Source: Shewanella surugensis (lineage in GTDB: Bacteria > Pseudomonadota > Gammaproteobacteria > Enterobacterales > Shewanellaceae). From it: 54,153 nt of DNA. Positions 17,174 to 25,727 of the stretch are shown one piece after another; position 1 is the first letter of the stretch; each line of letters opens with the position of its first letter. Under the pieces are notes generated by a model. That model searched no databases and was not told the DNA's origin. It saw nothing but the letters and a program-made list of their open reading frames with translations. The stretch spans positions 1 to 54,153 of the forward strand of contig NZ_JAKIKS010000027.1 of the NCBI RefSeq assembly GCF_023284005.1. Direction: 5' to 3'. A program made the translations under genes and the position numbers.

Positions 17174-18530
17174 TTGAAAACAATGCCAGTAGGTGAGATT
17201 GTACGCGTTTACCTTGTGAATCAACGGGCATTTGATCTGGATAGCGCCAACGCTTAGGTAAGGTCACTCTTTCAAATTGCGTTAATAAATAAGATTTTAA
17301 TAGGGTATTAAGACTGAGTTTACCCTTTGAACTGAGGTATTCTTTACCAGAAGAAGACAACTCAACGACTGCCGCTAATTGCATTTTTGGTTGCTCAATC
17401 ACGACTAATGCGGCGAGTTCGACCATCGGATGTGTCTCTAATAGGTTTTCCATTTCGACTAAAGAAAGTCGTTTCTCTTCAATTTTTATAATGCGATCGA
17501 GTCGCCCTTGAAGTAAAAATTCATTTTCTTTAATGAGTTGAATTCTATCAGCACATTTAAGCCAGCCTTTGTGGTCGATATAAGGTGATTTTAGCCACAA
17601 TGCACCATCGATTTCATCTTGCTTCACTTGGACTGACGGAAAGGCTTTCCACGCTTGTTGCTCTTTATATTGACGCCGATAAGCGATGCCACCAGTCTCA
17701 GTACTCCCAAAGACTTCAATAGGTAGAGTGGAATAACACTGATTAATGGCTTGCGCGGCATCATAGCTTAAGGGGCCGCCGGAGCTGAAAACCAAGCTGG
17801 GTGCCCGCATCTGACGTTGATATTCCAGTGCAGCGGGTAAGCGAGATAAGTGTGCTGGACTACTAATCAAACATAATTGAGAGAATAAGTTACTGTAATA
17901 ACTGAGTGTCTCTGGGTATTCAATTAAGTCACTGAGAAAAGGTCTGCGGCTAGCAAGAGGCCAAAGAATTTTAAACAGTAAGCCATAAATATGCTGATGC
18001 GATACCGTTGAAATGATACTGCATTGGGGGAGTTGTGTCGCAAAAGTTGACTCGAGTGTGGACACTTCACAGTCTAATTGCGCCAGACTTTTTGTAATGG
18101 CTTTAGGTTGACCGTTGCTGCCTGAAGTAAAGAGGGTAAAACTGCCCCATTGGTTTTTTTGGGGCCAAAGAGCTTTAGGCAGGCTAGGGTCTTTTTTTAA
18201 TAAAATAAAGGCCTTTGATGCATCTAAAGCCTGATTTGATAATACAGCATCAAATTGATCCTTCAATGCTAATAAATTGGCGGGCTGCACATTTGCAGGT
18301 AAAATAATTTCTTTGCCAGCAATTAACGCGGCACAGATACCAATAGCAAATAACTCACTGTTATCACAGGCTAATAACCATTTTTTATGATGACTTTCAC
18401 TGAGTTGTTGATGAAGAAAGGCAACTTGGTGAGTAAAACATTCTCCAGTCAATATATTGTGGTGATTAAAACTGATAAGTTGTTGATCAATAGGGCCTAA
18501 GGTTAACCAAGATGTCAGAATGTTTATCAT
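17166..18530 (-). CDS. apeH: AMP-dependent aryl/acyl-ACP ligase, ApeH type
   Basis: A 454-residue adenylate-forming enzyme. The P-loop L-F-T-S-G-S-N-G-Q-P-K (about residues 134-144), the E-V-F-G-S-T-E-T-G-G A5 motif and the G-R-L-D-R-I-I-K-I hinge are present. It should activate the aromatic starter acid and load it on an ACP. The start at 18530 gives the 4-base ATGA overlap with the membrane protein gene; the longer frame from 18563 is less likely. It is shorter than typical acyl-CoA synthetases, as usual for APE ligases. Confidence 0.85.
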   Translation of the reverse strand: MINILTSWLTLGPIDQQLISFNHHNILTGECFTHQVAFLHQQLSESHHKKWLLACDNSELFAIGICAALIAGKEIILPANVQPANLLALKDQFDAVLSNQALDASKAFILLKKDPSLPKALWPQKNQWGSFTLFTSGSNGQPKAITKSLAQLDCEVSTLESTFATQLPQCSIISTVSHQHIYGLLFKILWPLASRRPFLSDLIEYPETLSYYSNLFSQLCLISSPAHLSRLPAALEYQRQMRAPSLVFSSGGPLSYDAAQAINQCYSTLPIEVFGSTETGGIAYRRQYKEQQAWKAFPSVQVKQDEIDGALWLKSPYIDHKGWLKCADRIQLIKENEFLLQGRLDRIIKIEEKRLSLVEMENLLETHPMVELAALVVIEQPKMQLAAVVELSSSGKEYLSSKGKLSLNTLLKSYLLTQFERVTLPKRWRYPDQMPVDSQGKRVQSHLLALFSND

Positions 18531-19075
18531 ATTTTTTTCAACCAAAATGTGCGGTACAACCATTCTCCAGCAAAAAGAATGCCCATTAATAAGTAAGAAA
18601 TCAAGCCATTATAAAGTGTCCAAGCTGAGAGGCTAGCATATTGGGCGGTGTAATAAGCTATCGCGCCATTTACAATGAAAAAGCTGCACCAGATTAACGT
18701 GACTTTATTGAGGTAAGGTACCGCTTTTTCTGGTAAATCAGGCTCTTTCAATCTTGCGAGTCTTTCTATTATGCTGGGCCCCCACTTTAATGAATGAGCA
18801 AACAATAACAACATGCAAGTACTGATGACGACAGGATAATATAATAGCCAATCATTCGCTTTAGCGATAAAACTACTCGCGGTTAAGATTATCCCAGCAA
18901 TGAGTGGCAGCATTAATGATTTTAGTTTTTGTTTACTGATGAACAATCGCAGTACAAGTAAGCTACAAAGTAGCAGTGCGATGCTGCCTTGGGGTAAATA
19001 ATTAAGCCCAAAATAAACTGCTATGGGATAGCATAGCACCACCAGTATGGTGGCTACTTGTAAAAACAATTTCAT
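18527..19075 (-). CDS. apeG: COG4648 family membrane protein, ApeG type
   Basis: A 182-residue integral membrane protein with five to six hydrophobic helices and a short hydrophilic loop (KWGPSIIERLARLKEPDLPE) between helices. Such proteins are constant companions of aryl-polyene ligase and ACP genes. Coupled at both ends: TAATG after the ACP stop and ATGA before the ligase. Role unknown; possibly a membrane anchor for the synthesis complex. Confidence 0.8.
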   Translation of the reverse strand: MKLFLQVATILVVLCYPIAVYFGLNYLPQGSIALLLCSLLVLRLFISKQKLKSLMLPLIAGIILTASSFIAKANDWLLYYPVVISTCMLLLFAHSLKWGPSIIERLARLKEPDLPEKAVPYLNKVTLIWCSFFIVNGAIAYYTAQYASLSAWTLYNGLISYLLMGILFAGEWLYRTFWLKKI

Positions 19076-19323
19076 TAGGCGATAACAAGCGCTTCAATGG
19101 CTGAAACGACATCATCAACGGTACGAACGCTTTTAAAAGTATCAGGGTTAATTTTTTTGCCAGTGATCTGTTGCAGTTTTATTACGAGATCAACAGCATC
19201 GATACTGTCTAAATCTAATTCATCATAAAGAGAAGCGTTTAGTGTGACGTTATTTGCTTCAATTTCAAACTCATCTACTAAAATCTTAGTCAAGGTTTCA
19301 AGTATTTGCTCACGGTTTTTCAT
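19075..19323 (-). CDS. apeF: Acyl carrier protein, ApeF type
   Basis: An 82-residue ACP. Phosphopantetheine would attach to Ser40 in D-E-L-D-L-D-S-I-D-A-V-D. Helix pattern and acidic composition are typical. One of two tandem carrier proteins that hold starter and growing chain in the pathway; 14 bp after apeE. Confidence 0.92.
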   Translation of the reverse strand: MKNREQILETLTKILVDEFEIEANNVTLNASLYDELDLDSIDAVDLVIKLQQITGKKINPDTFKSVRTVDDVVSAIEALVIA

Positions 19324-19337
19324 GTTACTTCCTACGC

Positions 19338-19586
19338 TTATTGCGCTTCAATGAAGCTGGCAAGACTATTGACACTATAAAAATGTTGTTTAGTTTCGTC
19401 TGAATTGGCATCGATTTTTATATTGAATTGTTTTTTTATAGCTAAACCTAGTTCTAAGGCATCAATAGAATCTAAGCCTAAGCCTTCACCAAATAGTGGC
19501 GCATCAGAGTCAATATCATCGATGCTAACGTCTTCAAGGTCGAGACATTCAATAATTAATGTTTTAATATCATTATGTAATTTCAT
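19338..19586 (-). CDS. apeE: Acyl carrier protein, ApeE type
   Basis: An 82-residue ACP with the attachment Ser40 in G-E-G-L-G-L-D-S-I-D-A-L-E. It overlaps the end of the upstream acyltransferase gene by 14 bases. The two carrier proteins differ considerably outside the Ser motif, suggesting different jobs, as shown for the E. coli pair. Confidence 0.92.
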   Translation of the reverse strand: MKLHNDIKTLIIECLDLEDVSIDDIDSDAPLFGEGLGLDSIDALELGLAIKKQFNIKIDANSDETKQHFYSVNSLASFIEAQ

Positions 19587-20403
19587 GGGTCATATCTAAT
19601 TGTTGTTTATAATAAATTTCTAAATCCCGAGTCATTTGTCGCGCTTTTTTTGCATCTAAACTCATATTCATATCGACACTCGAAGCTGAGGAGTAATCGC
19701 TATAAGAGAGAGGATGTCCTATTTCGACACGCATACCGATAGTACGGGCGGGAATATGATACCACGGTTGTTGTTTACTGAGACCAATTGCATTGGTTCG
19801 TAACACGATCGGAATGAGTTCGTTTTGGGTACGCAGAGTAATATTCGCGGCACCTCTGGTAAATTGATTAATCGTTGCACCTATTTGAGTGCGTGTCCCT
19901 TCAGGAAAAATAATGAGGTTTGTGCCTGTTGCGAGTTCAGATTTACAATCGGCAAGGAGTAAATCGGCGCCTCTGTTAGGTATATAACCTGCACAAGAAA
20001 CCACACCGCGTAAGAAAGGGTTTCGCCACAATGCTTGTTTAACGATACAGCCAGCATTTGGAATGAAGCTTATCATGACGACCACATCAACGAGTGTAGG
20101 ATGATTGGCAATGATGATTTTTCCTTTAATACTGCGTAATAGCGCGGCGTTTTCGGTACTGACTTTGATGACACCCGCCCAAGTGAGCATAGCCACAACC
20201 CCTCGAAACATAATGTGGACCGCTTTTCTGACCCGCTTAATTTTTTGTTCGCGAGATCCGGGCCAACATTTGATGAGAGGTAAAAGGGTGAGTGAGCTGA
20301 GTAGCCCTCCTAGACCAAAAACGATATAACAGGCAACGCCACCCAGCCATCGTGGAATATAAGCGAGCCCTGTCAATTTAGGGGCTGGTGTAAAATCAGT
20401 CAC
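19573..20403 (-). CDS. apeD: 1-acyl-glycerol-3-phosphate acyltransferase-like protein, ApeD type
   Basis: A 276-residue PlsC-like acyltransferase with one N-terminal membrane helix (residues ~20-42), the NHPTLVD block (H-x4-D active site, near residue 99) and F-P-E-G-T-R-T (about 170-176). It probably transfers the finished aryl polyene from ACP to a lipid acceptor. The start is a GTG (GTGACTGA) overlapping the apeC stop by 8 bases; no better start is in frame. Confidence 0.87.
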   Translation of the reverse strand: MTDFTPAPKLTGLAYIPRWLGGVACYIVFGLGGLLSSLTLLPLIKCWPGSREQKIKRVRKAVHIMFRGVVAMLTWAGVIKVSTENAALLRSIKGKIIIANHPTLVDVVVMISFIPNAGCIVKQALWRNPFLRGVVSCAGYIPNRGADLLLADCKSELATGTNLIIFPEGTRTQIGATINQFTRGAANITLRTQNELIPIVLRTNAIGLSKQQPWYHIPARTIGMRVEIGHPLSYSDYSSASSVDMNMSLDAKKARQMTRDLEIYYKQQLDMTHEIT

Positions 20404-21118
20404 AATTTATTGACCAGTGTTGGTTCGCAATGATACCAGCAAGAGGGCTTCTACAGGCGAGAGCTTGCAGCATTTGGCCATAATGCAATGTCGTATCCGT
20501 TTTCTGCGAGTTCACTGTGTCAACAGTCAGCTTGGCGACACGGGTATTGGATGATTGTTTTGTTAATACGAAAGCCATGGCGATGGGCCATTCTGGTTGG
20601 CAGTTGAATTCTTTAAAAATGGCTGGAACAGGTTCATCACCATAGACGAGCAATATCGGTTCAGCATTTTCGTGTAACAATCCATAGGCTTCAATAAAGG
20701 CTTGGGATAAGGAAGAGCTCCCAGCAGCAATAGCCGTCGAAGCGGCCTGATTATGGGTCAATATACTAAAAATACCACTTGCAGTGTTATGCACCGACTG
20801 GCTAAAGCTGGTGGGGGAGAGTGAATTTTTATGGGTAATATCGTTAAGCAGTGACATGGTTCGATTGATTTCACCATGTTGAGAAGCAAAGATACTGCGG
20901 CATTGAGAGGGGGGCTGTGCTTGGAAAGCTGCCGCAAGCAATATTTTCGTTAATGGGCTAAGTCGTCTTCGTTGGTTTGGTGAGACTTGCTGAAGTTTGG
21001 GTGTCAGCGCAGGAGGAAGCTGCACACCTGTTGGTGCTTGCCAATGTCGCCAATCCAAGGCTTGTTGGTACAAAGGAGACCATGCCCCCCATGAAATAAT
21101 ATCAAATGTTAACCGCAT
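20396..21118 (-). CDS. apeC: Ketosynthase-like chain-length factor, ApeC type
   Basis: A 240-residue protein covering only the N-terminal half of a ketosynthase fold. At the position of the active-site cysteine it has A-A-G-S-S (Gly near residue 133), so it cannot condense by itself. In E. coli the equivalent protein forms a heterodimer with ApeO and acts as a chain-length factor. It is the first gene of the operon visible here; upstream apeA/apeB-like genes (the latter a methyltransferase) are absent. Confidence 0.85.
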   Translation of the reverse strand: MRLTFDIISWGAWSPLYQQALDWRHWQAPTGVQLPPALTPKLQQVSPNQRRRLSPLTKILLAAAFQAQPPSQCRSIFASQHGEINRTMSLLNDITHKNSLSPTSFSQSVHNTASGIFSILTHNQAASTAIAAGSSSLSQAFIEAYGLLHENAEPILLVYGDEPVPAIFKEFNCQPEWPIAMAFVLTKQSSNTRVAKLTVDTVNSQKTDTTLHYGQMLQALACRSPLAGIIANQHWSINCD

Positions 21119-21246
21119 TGATTGTTACGCACCTGTTTTACTTGTTTTCTTTACACCAACCTATATTGCTTAATAATTGTCGAAGATAAGAAAATTCGAA
21201 TTGATGCTAGTCTATGTTGGGTATTTTTAATTTCGGGCAGCATCAT

Positions 21247-21276
21247 AGCATAAATCCCCGTGAAGGGGATAATGCT
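21247..21276. repeat. Imperfect hairpin upstream of the aryl-polyene operon
   Basis: AGCATAAATCCCC and GGGGATAATGCT form a strong, slightly bulged stem with a GTGAA-type loop, between the DUF3014 gene and the operon's first gene. No U-run follows on the minus strand, so it may be an imperfect terminator for the upstream gene or an element in the operon leader. The 185-bp gap must also hold the operon promoter; I see no convincing -35/-10 pair. Confidence 0.4.
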
Positions 21277-21303
21277 AAAAATTAAATATAACGATAGTCA
21301 ATG

Positions 21304-22188
21304 TTAATTGTTTTCTTGTTGAATTAATTGAGTTTTAAGGCGGCGTAAAGCGGCTTTCACCTTTCTGGCATTATCTGCACCCATACGAATAAGCAGTTTT
21401 TGTGGGCCTGCTAATACTTCTAGCTTGGGATCAACAAATTTATAATTAACACTGATGCCATTGACCTCAATGGGATCATTTATCACGGGTGTGGCCATCA
21501 TTAAATCGATGGCTTTTAACATGCGCTCATCAAATGAAGTATCTTTATATCCCAGTTCGGCTAATGCTTCGCTAAATAAAGGACTCATTTGCTTATAGGT
21601 GCTCAGTAGTTGCTGCTCATTGAGACCGCTAAGAAAGTCTGCATAGATATCGTATCGATGATAACTATCAGGATCGATGTAAGTTTTATTGCTGACATCA
21701 GCAACGGTAAACTTTTCTTTAGGCCCTTTAATAGGGCTAGCATTACGAGCGAGCTCTCCTTCAGAGAGGTTATCAACGAAAACCACAAACTGACGAATGA
21801 TGTTTTTGTCATTGAGAATAGGTTGAATCGTCATACCGTCGGCAATATCGAGTGCTTTTTGATAGGCAAACTGATCACTGGTATTTAATGGCGGTAGGAT
21901 CTCAGGCTGAATGGGGGTGTGTGGTGTCGTTTCAGCGGTGGTATCACTATTGAGTATCGTTGTGGAGGTTTCGGGTACCTTGGCAACGGTATCTAAAGGT
22001 TCATCGGGAGTTGAAACAGGCTGGATGATGTCTGTTTCTGCACTGTTCTCAATCTTGCCATCTTGCTGGCTGAAATAATAATAAGCTCCACCAGCAAGTA
22101 AGATAACGATAATGATGAATATAATTGCAGGGTTAGATCCAGAGGAGTTTCCCTTGGGGTTGGCCCTATCTTCTTGGTTGGCTTTCAT
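21304..22188 (-). CDS. DUF3014 domain membrane-anchored protein
   Basis: A 294-residue protein: polar N-terminus, one membrane helix (PAIIFIIIVILLAGGAYYYF), then a low-complexity Thr/Pro/Glu linker and a conserved ~180-residue C-terminal domain (DQFAYQKALDIADG onward) that matches the DUF3014 family of proteobacteria. Orientation suggests the domain is periplasmic. Start at 22188 is chosen because AGAGGAATTAAAATG gives an ideal ribosome site; the frame extends 11 codons further up without one. Function unknown. It is a housekeeping-region neighbour of recG, not part of the polyene operon. Confidence 0.82.
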   Translation of the reverse strand: MKANQEDRANPKGNSSGSNPAIIFIIIVILLAGGAYYYFSQQDGKIENSAETDIIQPVSTPDEPLDTVAKVPETSTTILNSDTTAETTPHTPIQPEILPPLNTSDQFAYQKALDIADGMTIQPILNDKNIIRQFVVFVDNLSEGELARNASPIKGPKEKFTVADVSNKTYIDPDSYHRYDIYADFLSGLNEQQLLSTYKQMSPLFSEALAELGYKDTSFDERMLKAIDLMMATPVINDPIEVNGISVNYKFVDPKLEVLAGPQKLLIRMGADNARKVKAALRRLKTQLIQQENN

Positions 22189-22308
22189 TTTAATTCCTCT
22201 GTTACTCGGTCGAACATTCATGTGTCGATATGGTTCATTGTCAAATTAACAGGCATTGCCTATTGAAGTCATCTTAATTAAAGATGTTTAACTTTTGAAC
22301 TTTCATTG

Positions 22309-22350
22309 TATACCTAAACTCGTTGAAGATGCAGAATTCAGCTGGCTTGA
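22309..22350 (+). repeat. Dispersed intergenic repeat, copy A
   Basis: Contains TATACC-T-AAAC-tcg-TTGAAGATG followed by TTCAG-C-TGGCT. It shares this spaced pattern with the copy at 40101-40140. Short elements of this type are frequent between genes in Shewanella, from general knowledge. Confidence 0.45.
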
Positions 22351-22392
22351 GTATTGAAGGTGTACGGTCCATTTTAATTTTTTAAACCTTAA

Positions 22393-24471
22393 TCAGGCTT
22401 GTACAAATTGCTCTATTTCTTCACCAAGCCACCTTGCAATAATATTATCAACGTTATCAGGTGATTGATCCATTACATGTTGGGCTAATTTTTGAATATG
22501 AGGGATCAAGGCTTGATCGCGTAATAAATCCGCTATTTTCATGTTGGCAATGCCAGTTTGTTTGGTGCCTAATACTTCTCCGGGTCCTCGGATTTCTAAA
22601 TCTTGTTGGGCAATGACAAACCCATCATTACTTCGCCTCAGCACGCCTAAACGTTTGATGGCGGTAATGGATAAAGGCGCCTTATAAAGTAAGACACAAT
22701 GGCTCGCGATAGCGCCGCGACCCACACGGCCACGTAATTGATGCAGTTGAGCAAGACCCAAGCGTTCTGGGTTCTCAATAATCATCAGGCTAGCATTGGG
22801 GACATCCACGCCGACTTCAATGACCGTCGTGGCGACTAATAAATCTAAATGGCCTTGCTTGAACTCAGCCATAATTAGCTGCTTTTCTGCTGATTTCATC
22901 CGTCCATGTATGAGGCCAATGTTAAGTTCGGGGAGCGCGAGTTTGAGCTCTTCAGTTGTGTCTTCAGCAGCTTGGCATTCAAGCACCTCCGATTCCTCAA
23001 TTAATGTACAGACCCAATAAGTTTGACGTTTATCAGCCAGCGCCGCTTGTTTGACCCGCTCAATGACCTCTGGTCGGCGTTGTTCTGAGATAGCCACTGT
23101 GGTGACAGGCGTCCGTCCTGGTGGTAATTCATCGATGATAGAGGTATCTAAGTCGGCATAGGCTGTCATGGCGAGTGTACGAGGGATTGGCGTTGCCGTC
23201 ATGATTAACTGATGAGGGTGAAAACCTTGGCTGATCCCTTTTTCTCTTAATTCCAGCCTCTGGTGTACGCCAAATCGGTGTTGTTCATCAATGATAATGA
23301 GCGCTAATCGTTTAAAGACGACTTGCTCTTGAAAAATAGCGTGAGTGCCTATCACCATGTGGGCCTCACCTGAGGCAATATCAGATAAGGATTGTGCTCT
23401 TGCCTTGCCTTTTAGTTTTCCAGCTAACCAGCCTACTTTTAAGCCTAGCGGCTTAAGCCAAGTGGTAAAATTAGCAGCATGTTGCTCGGCTAATAATTCG
23501 GTGGGCGCCATCATAGCGACTTGATAGCCACTTTCGATTGCCTGTAGTGCGGCAATGGCGGCGACCAAGGTTTTCCCTGAGCCCACATCCCCTTGGACTA
23601 ACCGCATCATAGGTTGCTCTTTTATTAGATCTTGTTCTATTTCATGAACCACTCTTTGTTGGGCATTGGTGGGACAAAAAGGCAAAGATTGTAAAAAAGG
23701 GCTGATAAGCTGTTTTGTTGCAGGCATGGTGACAGCGTTATCTTTGTGGACGCGCTGGCGCAATCGTAACATGCTTAAATTATGGGCCAGTAGTTCTTCT
23801 TGGATCAGTCTTTGCTGCGCAGGGTGTGTGCCTTGTTCTAATTCAAAAATAGAGACATCATTACTGGGGCGATGCATTATCTGTAACGCCTGTTGCAAGC
23901 TCATGCTGTTGGGCCTGAGATGGGTTGGCAGCAATTCCGGTAGCCCGCCGTTATTGAGTAAAACAAGTGCTTGTTCGGTGAGTTTAAGCCAGCTGGTTTG
24001 TTTTAAGCCTTCTGTGGTCGGATAAACAGGCGTTAAGGTATGACTCTGCGATAATACATCTCCCTCTTGGATCACCTTATATTCTGGATGGATCATTTCA
24101 GCTTGATGCTTTCCACGGCGAATTTCGCCATAGGCGCGGATTGTCATGCCTGGAGCCAGTGTATTACGCTGTGCAGCGGAAAAATTAAAAAAGCGTAGCA
24201 GTAAGTGGCCTGTTTCGTCGTTAACAAGACACGTCAGCATGCGTTTTCTACCGTGGATGATCTGGCTAGAAATGATATTGGCTTCTACAGTGCCATAGTG
24301 ACCAGGATACAAAGAGCCAATGGGATAAATTTGTGTACGGTCTTCATAACGCAGGGGTAAATGAAATAACAAATCCTGTATGGTTTTAATTTTGAGTTTG
24401 TCTAAGCGTTCAGCCATTTTAGTAGCAACGCCTTTCAGATCTGTAATAGGAGTAAGATCTAATGTATGCAA
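22393..24471 (-). CDS. recG: ATP-dependent DNA helicase RecG
   Basis: A 692-residue RecG: N-terminal wedge/OB domain (residues ~60-150), then helicase domains with Walker A G-D-V-G-S-G-K-T, M-A-P-T-E-L-L-A-E-Q-H, D-E-Q-H-R-F-G (DEx(H/Q)) and motif VI Q-L-R-G-R-V-G-R-G. It remodels stalled replication forks and branched DNA. The only usable start in frame is TTG at 24471, preceded by GGAAAG 8 nt upstream; a stop codon lies just above. In many gammaproteobacteria recG follows spoT-trmH directly; here the two are separated by about 20.7 kb. Confidence 0.97.
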   Translation of the reverse strand: MHTLDLTPITDLKGVATKMAERLDKLKIKTIQDLLFHLPLRYEDRTQIYPIGSLYPGHYGTVEANIISSQIIHGRKRMLTCLVNDETGHLLLRFFNFSAAQRNTLAPGMTIRAYGEIRRGKHQAEMIHPEYKVIQEGDVLSQSHTLTPVYPTTEGLKQTSWLKLTEQALVLLNNGGLPELLPTHLRPNSMSLQQALQIMHRPSNDVSIFELEQGTHPAQQRLIQEELLAHNLSMLRLRQRVHKDNAVTMPATKQLISPFLQSLPFCPTNAQQRVVHEIEQDLIKEQPMMRLVQGDVGSGKTLVAAIAALQAIESGYQVAMMAPTELLAEQHAANFTTWLKPLGLKVGWLAGKLKGKARAQSLSDIASGEAHMVIGTHAIFQEQVVFKRLALIIIDEQHRFGVHQRLELREKGISQGFHPHQLIMTATPIPRTLAMTAYADLDTSIIDELPPGRTPVTTVAISEQRRPEVIERVKQAALADKRQTYWVCTLIEESEVLECQAAEDTTEELKLALPELNIGLIHGRMKSAEKQLIMAEFKQGHLDLLVATTVIEVGVDVPNASLMIIENPERLGLAQLHQLRGRVGRGAIASHCVLLYKAPLSITAIKRLGVLRRSNDGFVIAQQDLEIRGPGEVLGTKQTGIANMKIADLLRDQALIPHIQKLAQHVMDQSPDNVDNIIARWLGEEIEQFVQA

Positions 24472-24588
24472 ACGGTAAGCTTTCCAACCACTGTAAATTT
24501 ATACATATACTATCAGATAAATTGTAGATGGCAATCTTATCGCCAAGCAAAACGAGCCACTCATTTCACTTGAGTCATTAAATTAGGT

Positions 24589-25539
24589 TTACACGGAGGC
24601 GTTACTGACTAAATAACCGACATAGCAAAAGTAACCTAATAGCAATAAAATACCTTCCCTGCGGCCAATTCGATAGCCTGTCCATGCAAAAGGCAAGGTA
24701 ATGACAGCAAGCATCAACATGACGCTAAAGTCGATGGTTTTCATGCCTGCAGCGCTAATAGGGTGAATAATGGCAGTGACCCCAAGGATCCCTAAAATAT
24801 TAAAAATATTGGATCCAACAACATTACCGATGGCAATATCACTGTGGCCTTTTCTCGCTGCTACAACGGAAGTGACGAGCTCTGGCATGCTAGTGCCTAT
24901 GGCCACTATGGTCAAGCCAATTACGATTTGACTGATGCCGAACTGTTTGGCTAAGGTGATGGCACCATCGACAAACAAAATCCCGCCACCAACCAGCATA
25001 CCGATGCCAACAAAGACGAATAAAAGAGACAGCAAAACATGCTGGCGGCGATGATCGATAAGCTCGCTGTTATCACACTCATTATTGTCTTTACGAGAGC
25101 TGATATAGCTATAGCCCAGATAGATACTCAATAATGATGCGAGTAAAGCTCCATCCCAAAGGCTGAGTTCACCATCATGAAGCAGCCACCAAAATAGCAT
25201 TGAGGCCATAATCATGAGGGGAATATCACGTTTGACCATCTGTGACTTGACTTGGATCGGTTTAATTAGCGCGGTAATGGCCAAAATCAAGCCAATATTG
25301 GCGATGTTAGATCCAATGACATTGCCTAATGCTAAGCCGCTATTACCCTCAAGCGCGGCTTTTAGGCTAACAGCAAGCTCAGGCGTACTTGTGCCGAAGG
25401 CGACGATGGTTAACCCTATGATTAAAGGCGCAACGCCTAAACGTAATGCAATTGCGCTGGCTCCCCGCACGAGCGCTTCAGCGCCGAGGGTTAAAATAAG
25501 AAAGCCACCGAGAAGAGAAAGAGTAATCAGCATGTTCAT
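24589..25539 (-). CDS. yrbG: Calcium/sodium antiporter of the YrbG (CaCA) family
   Basis: A ~316-residue membrane protein with about ten helices in two homologous halves. The two alpha repeats are clear: [17 protein letters not shown] (near residue 40) and [17 protein letters not shown] (near 205), each with the ion-binding Glu, followed by G-N-V-I/V-G-S-N-I. Exchanges Ca2+ or other divalent cations for Na+ across the inner membrane. The frame is open to a TTG at 25566, but the ATG at 25539 is the likelier start. Standalone gene. Confidence 0.93.
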   Translation of the reverse strand: MNMLITLSLLGGFLILTLGAEALVRGASAIALRLGVAPLIIGLTIVAFGTSTPELAVSLKAALEGNSGLALGNVIGSNIANIGLILAITALIKPIQVKSQMVKRDIPLMIMASMLFWWLLHDGELSLWDGALLASLLSIYLGYSYISSRKDNNECDNSELIDHRRQHVLLSLLFVFVGIGMLVGGGILFVDGAITLAKQFGISQIVIGLTIVAIGTSMPELVTSVVAARKGHSDIAIGNVVGSNIFNILGILGVTAIIHPISAAGMKTIDFSVMLMLAVITLPFAWTGYRIGRREGILLLLGYFCYVGYLVSNASV

Positions 25540-25670
25540 CGAATTTAAGGTGATAATAAGTAGCAAGAATAAAGGCTTAAAATTTCATAGCAATGGATTT
25601 AACTATATATAATATTAATTTTATTTAAGTACTTGGGGGATGTTTTGTTAATTAACTGATTTTAATAAAG

Positions 25671-25697
25671 AAAAACACGCCAGTCAACGTGTTTTAT
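25671..25697 (-). terminator. Terminator after the acyl-CoA ligase gene
   Basis: AAAACACG (25672-25679) and CGTGTTTT (25688-25695) form an 8-bp stem with an 8-nt loop; on the minus strand it is followed by T-rich sequence. It lies about 30 bp past the stop of the gene at 25728. Confidence 0.7.
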
Positions 25698-25727
25698 TTC
25701 GTTAATTAGATGTGCTTAAGTGTAACG

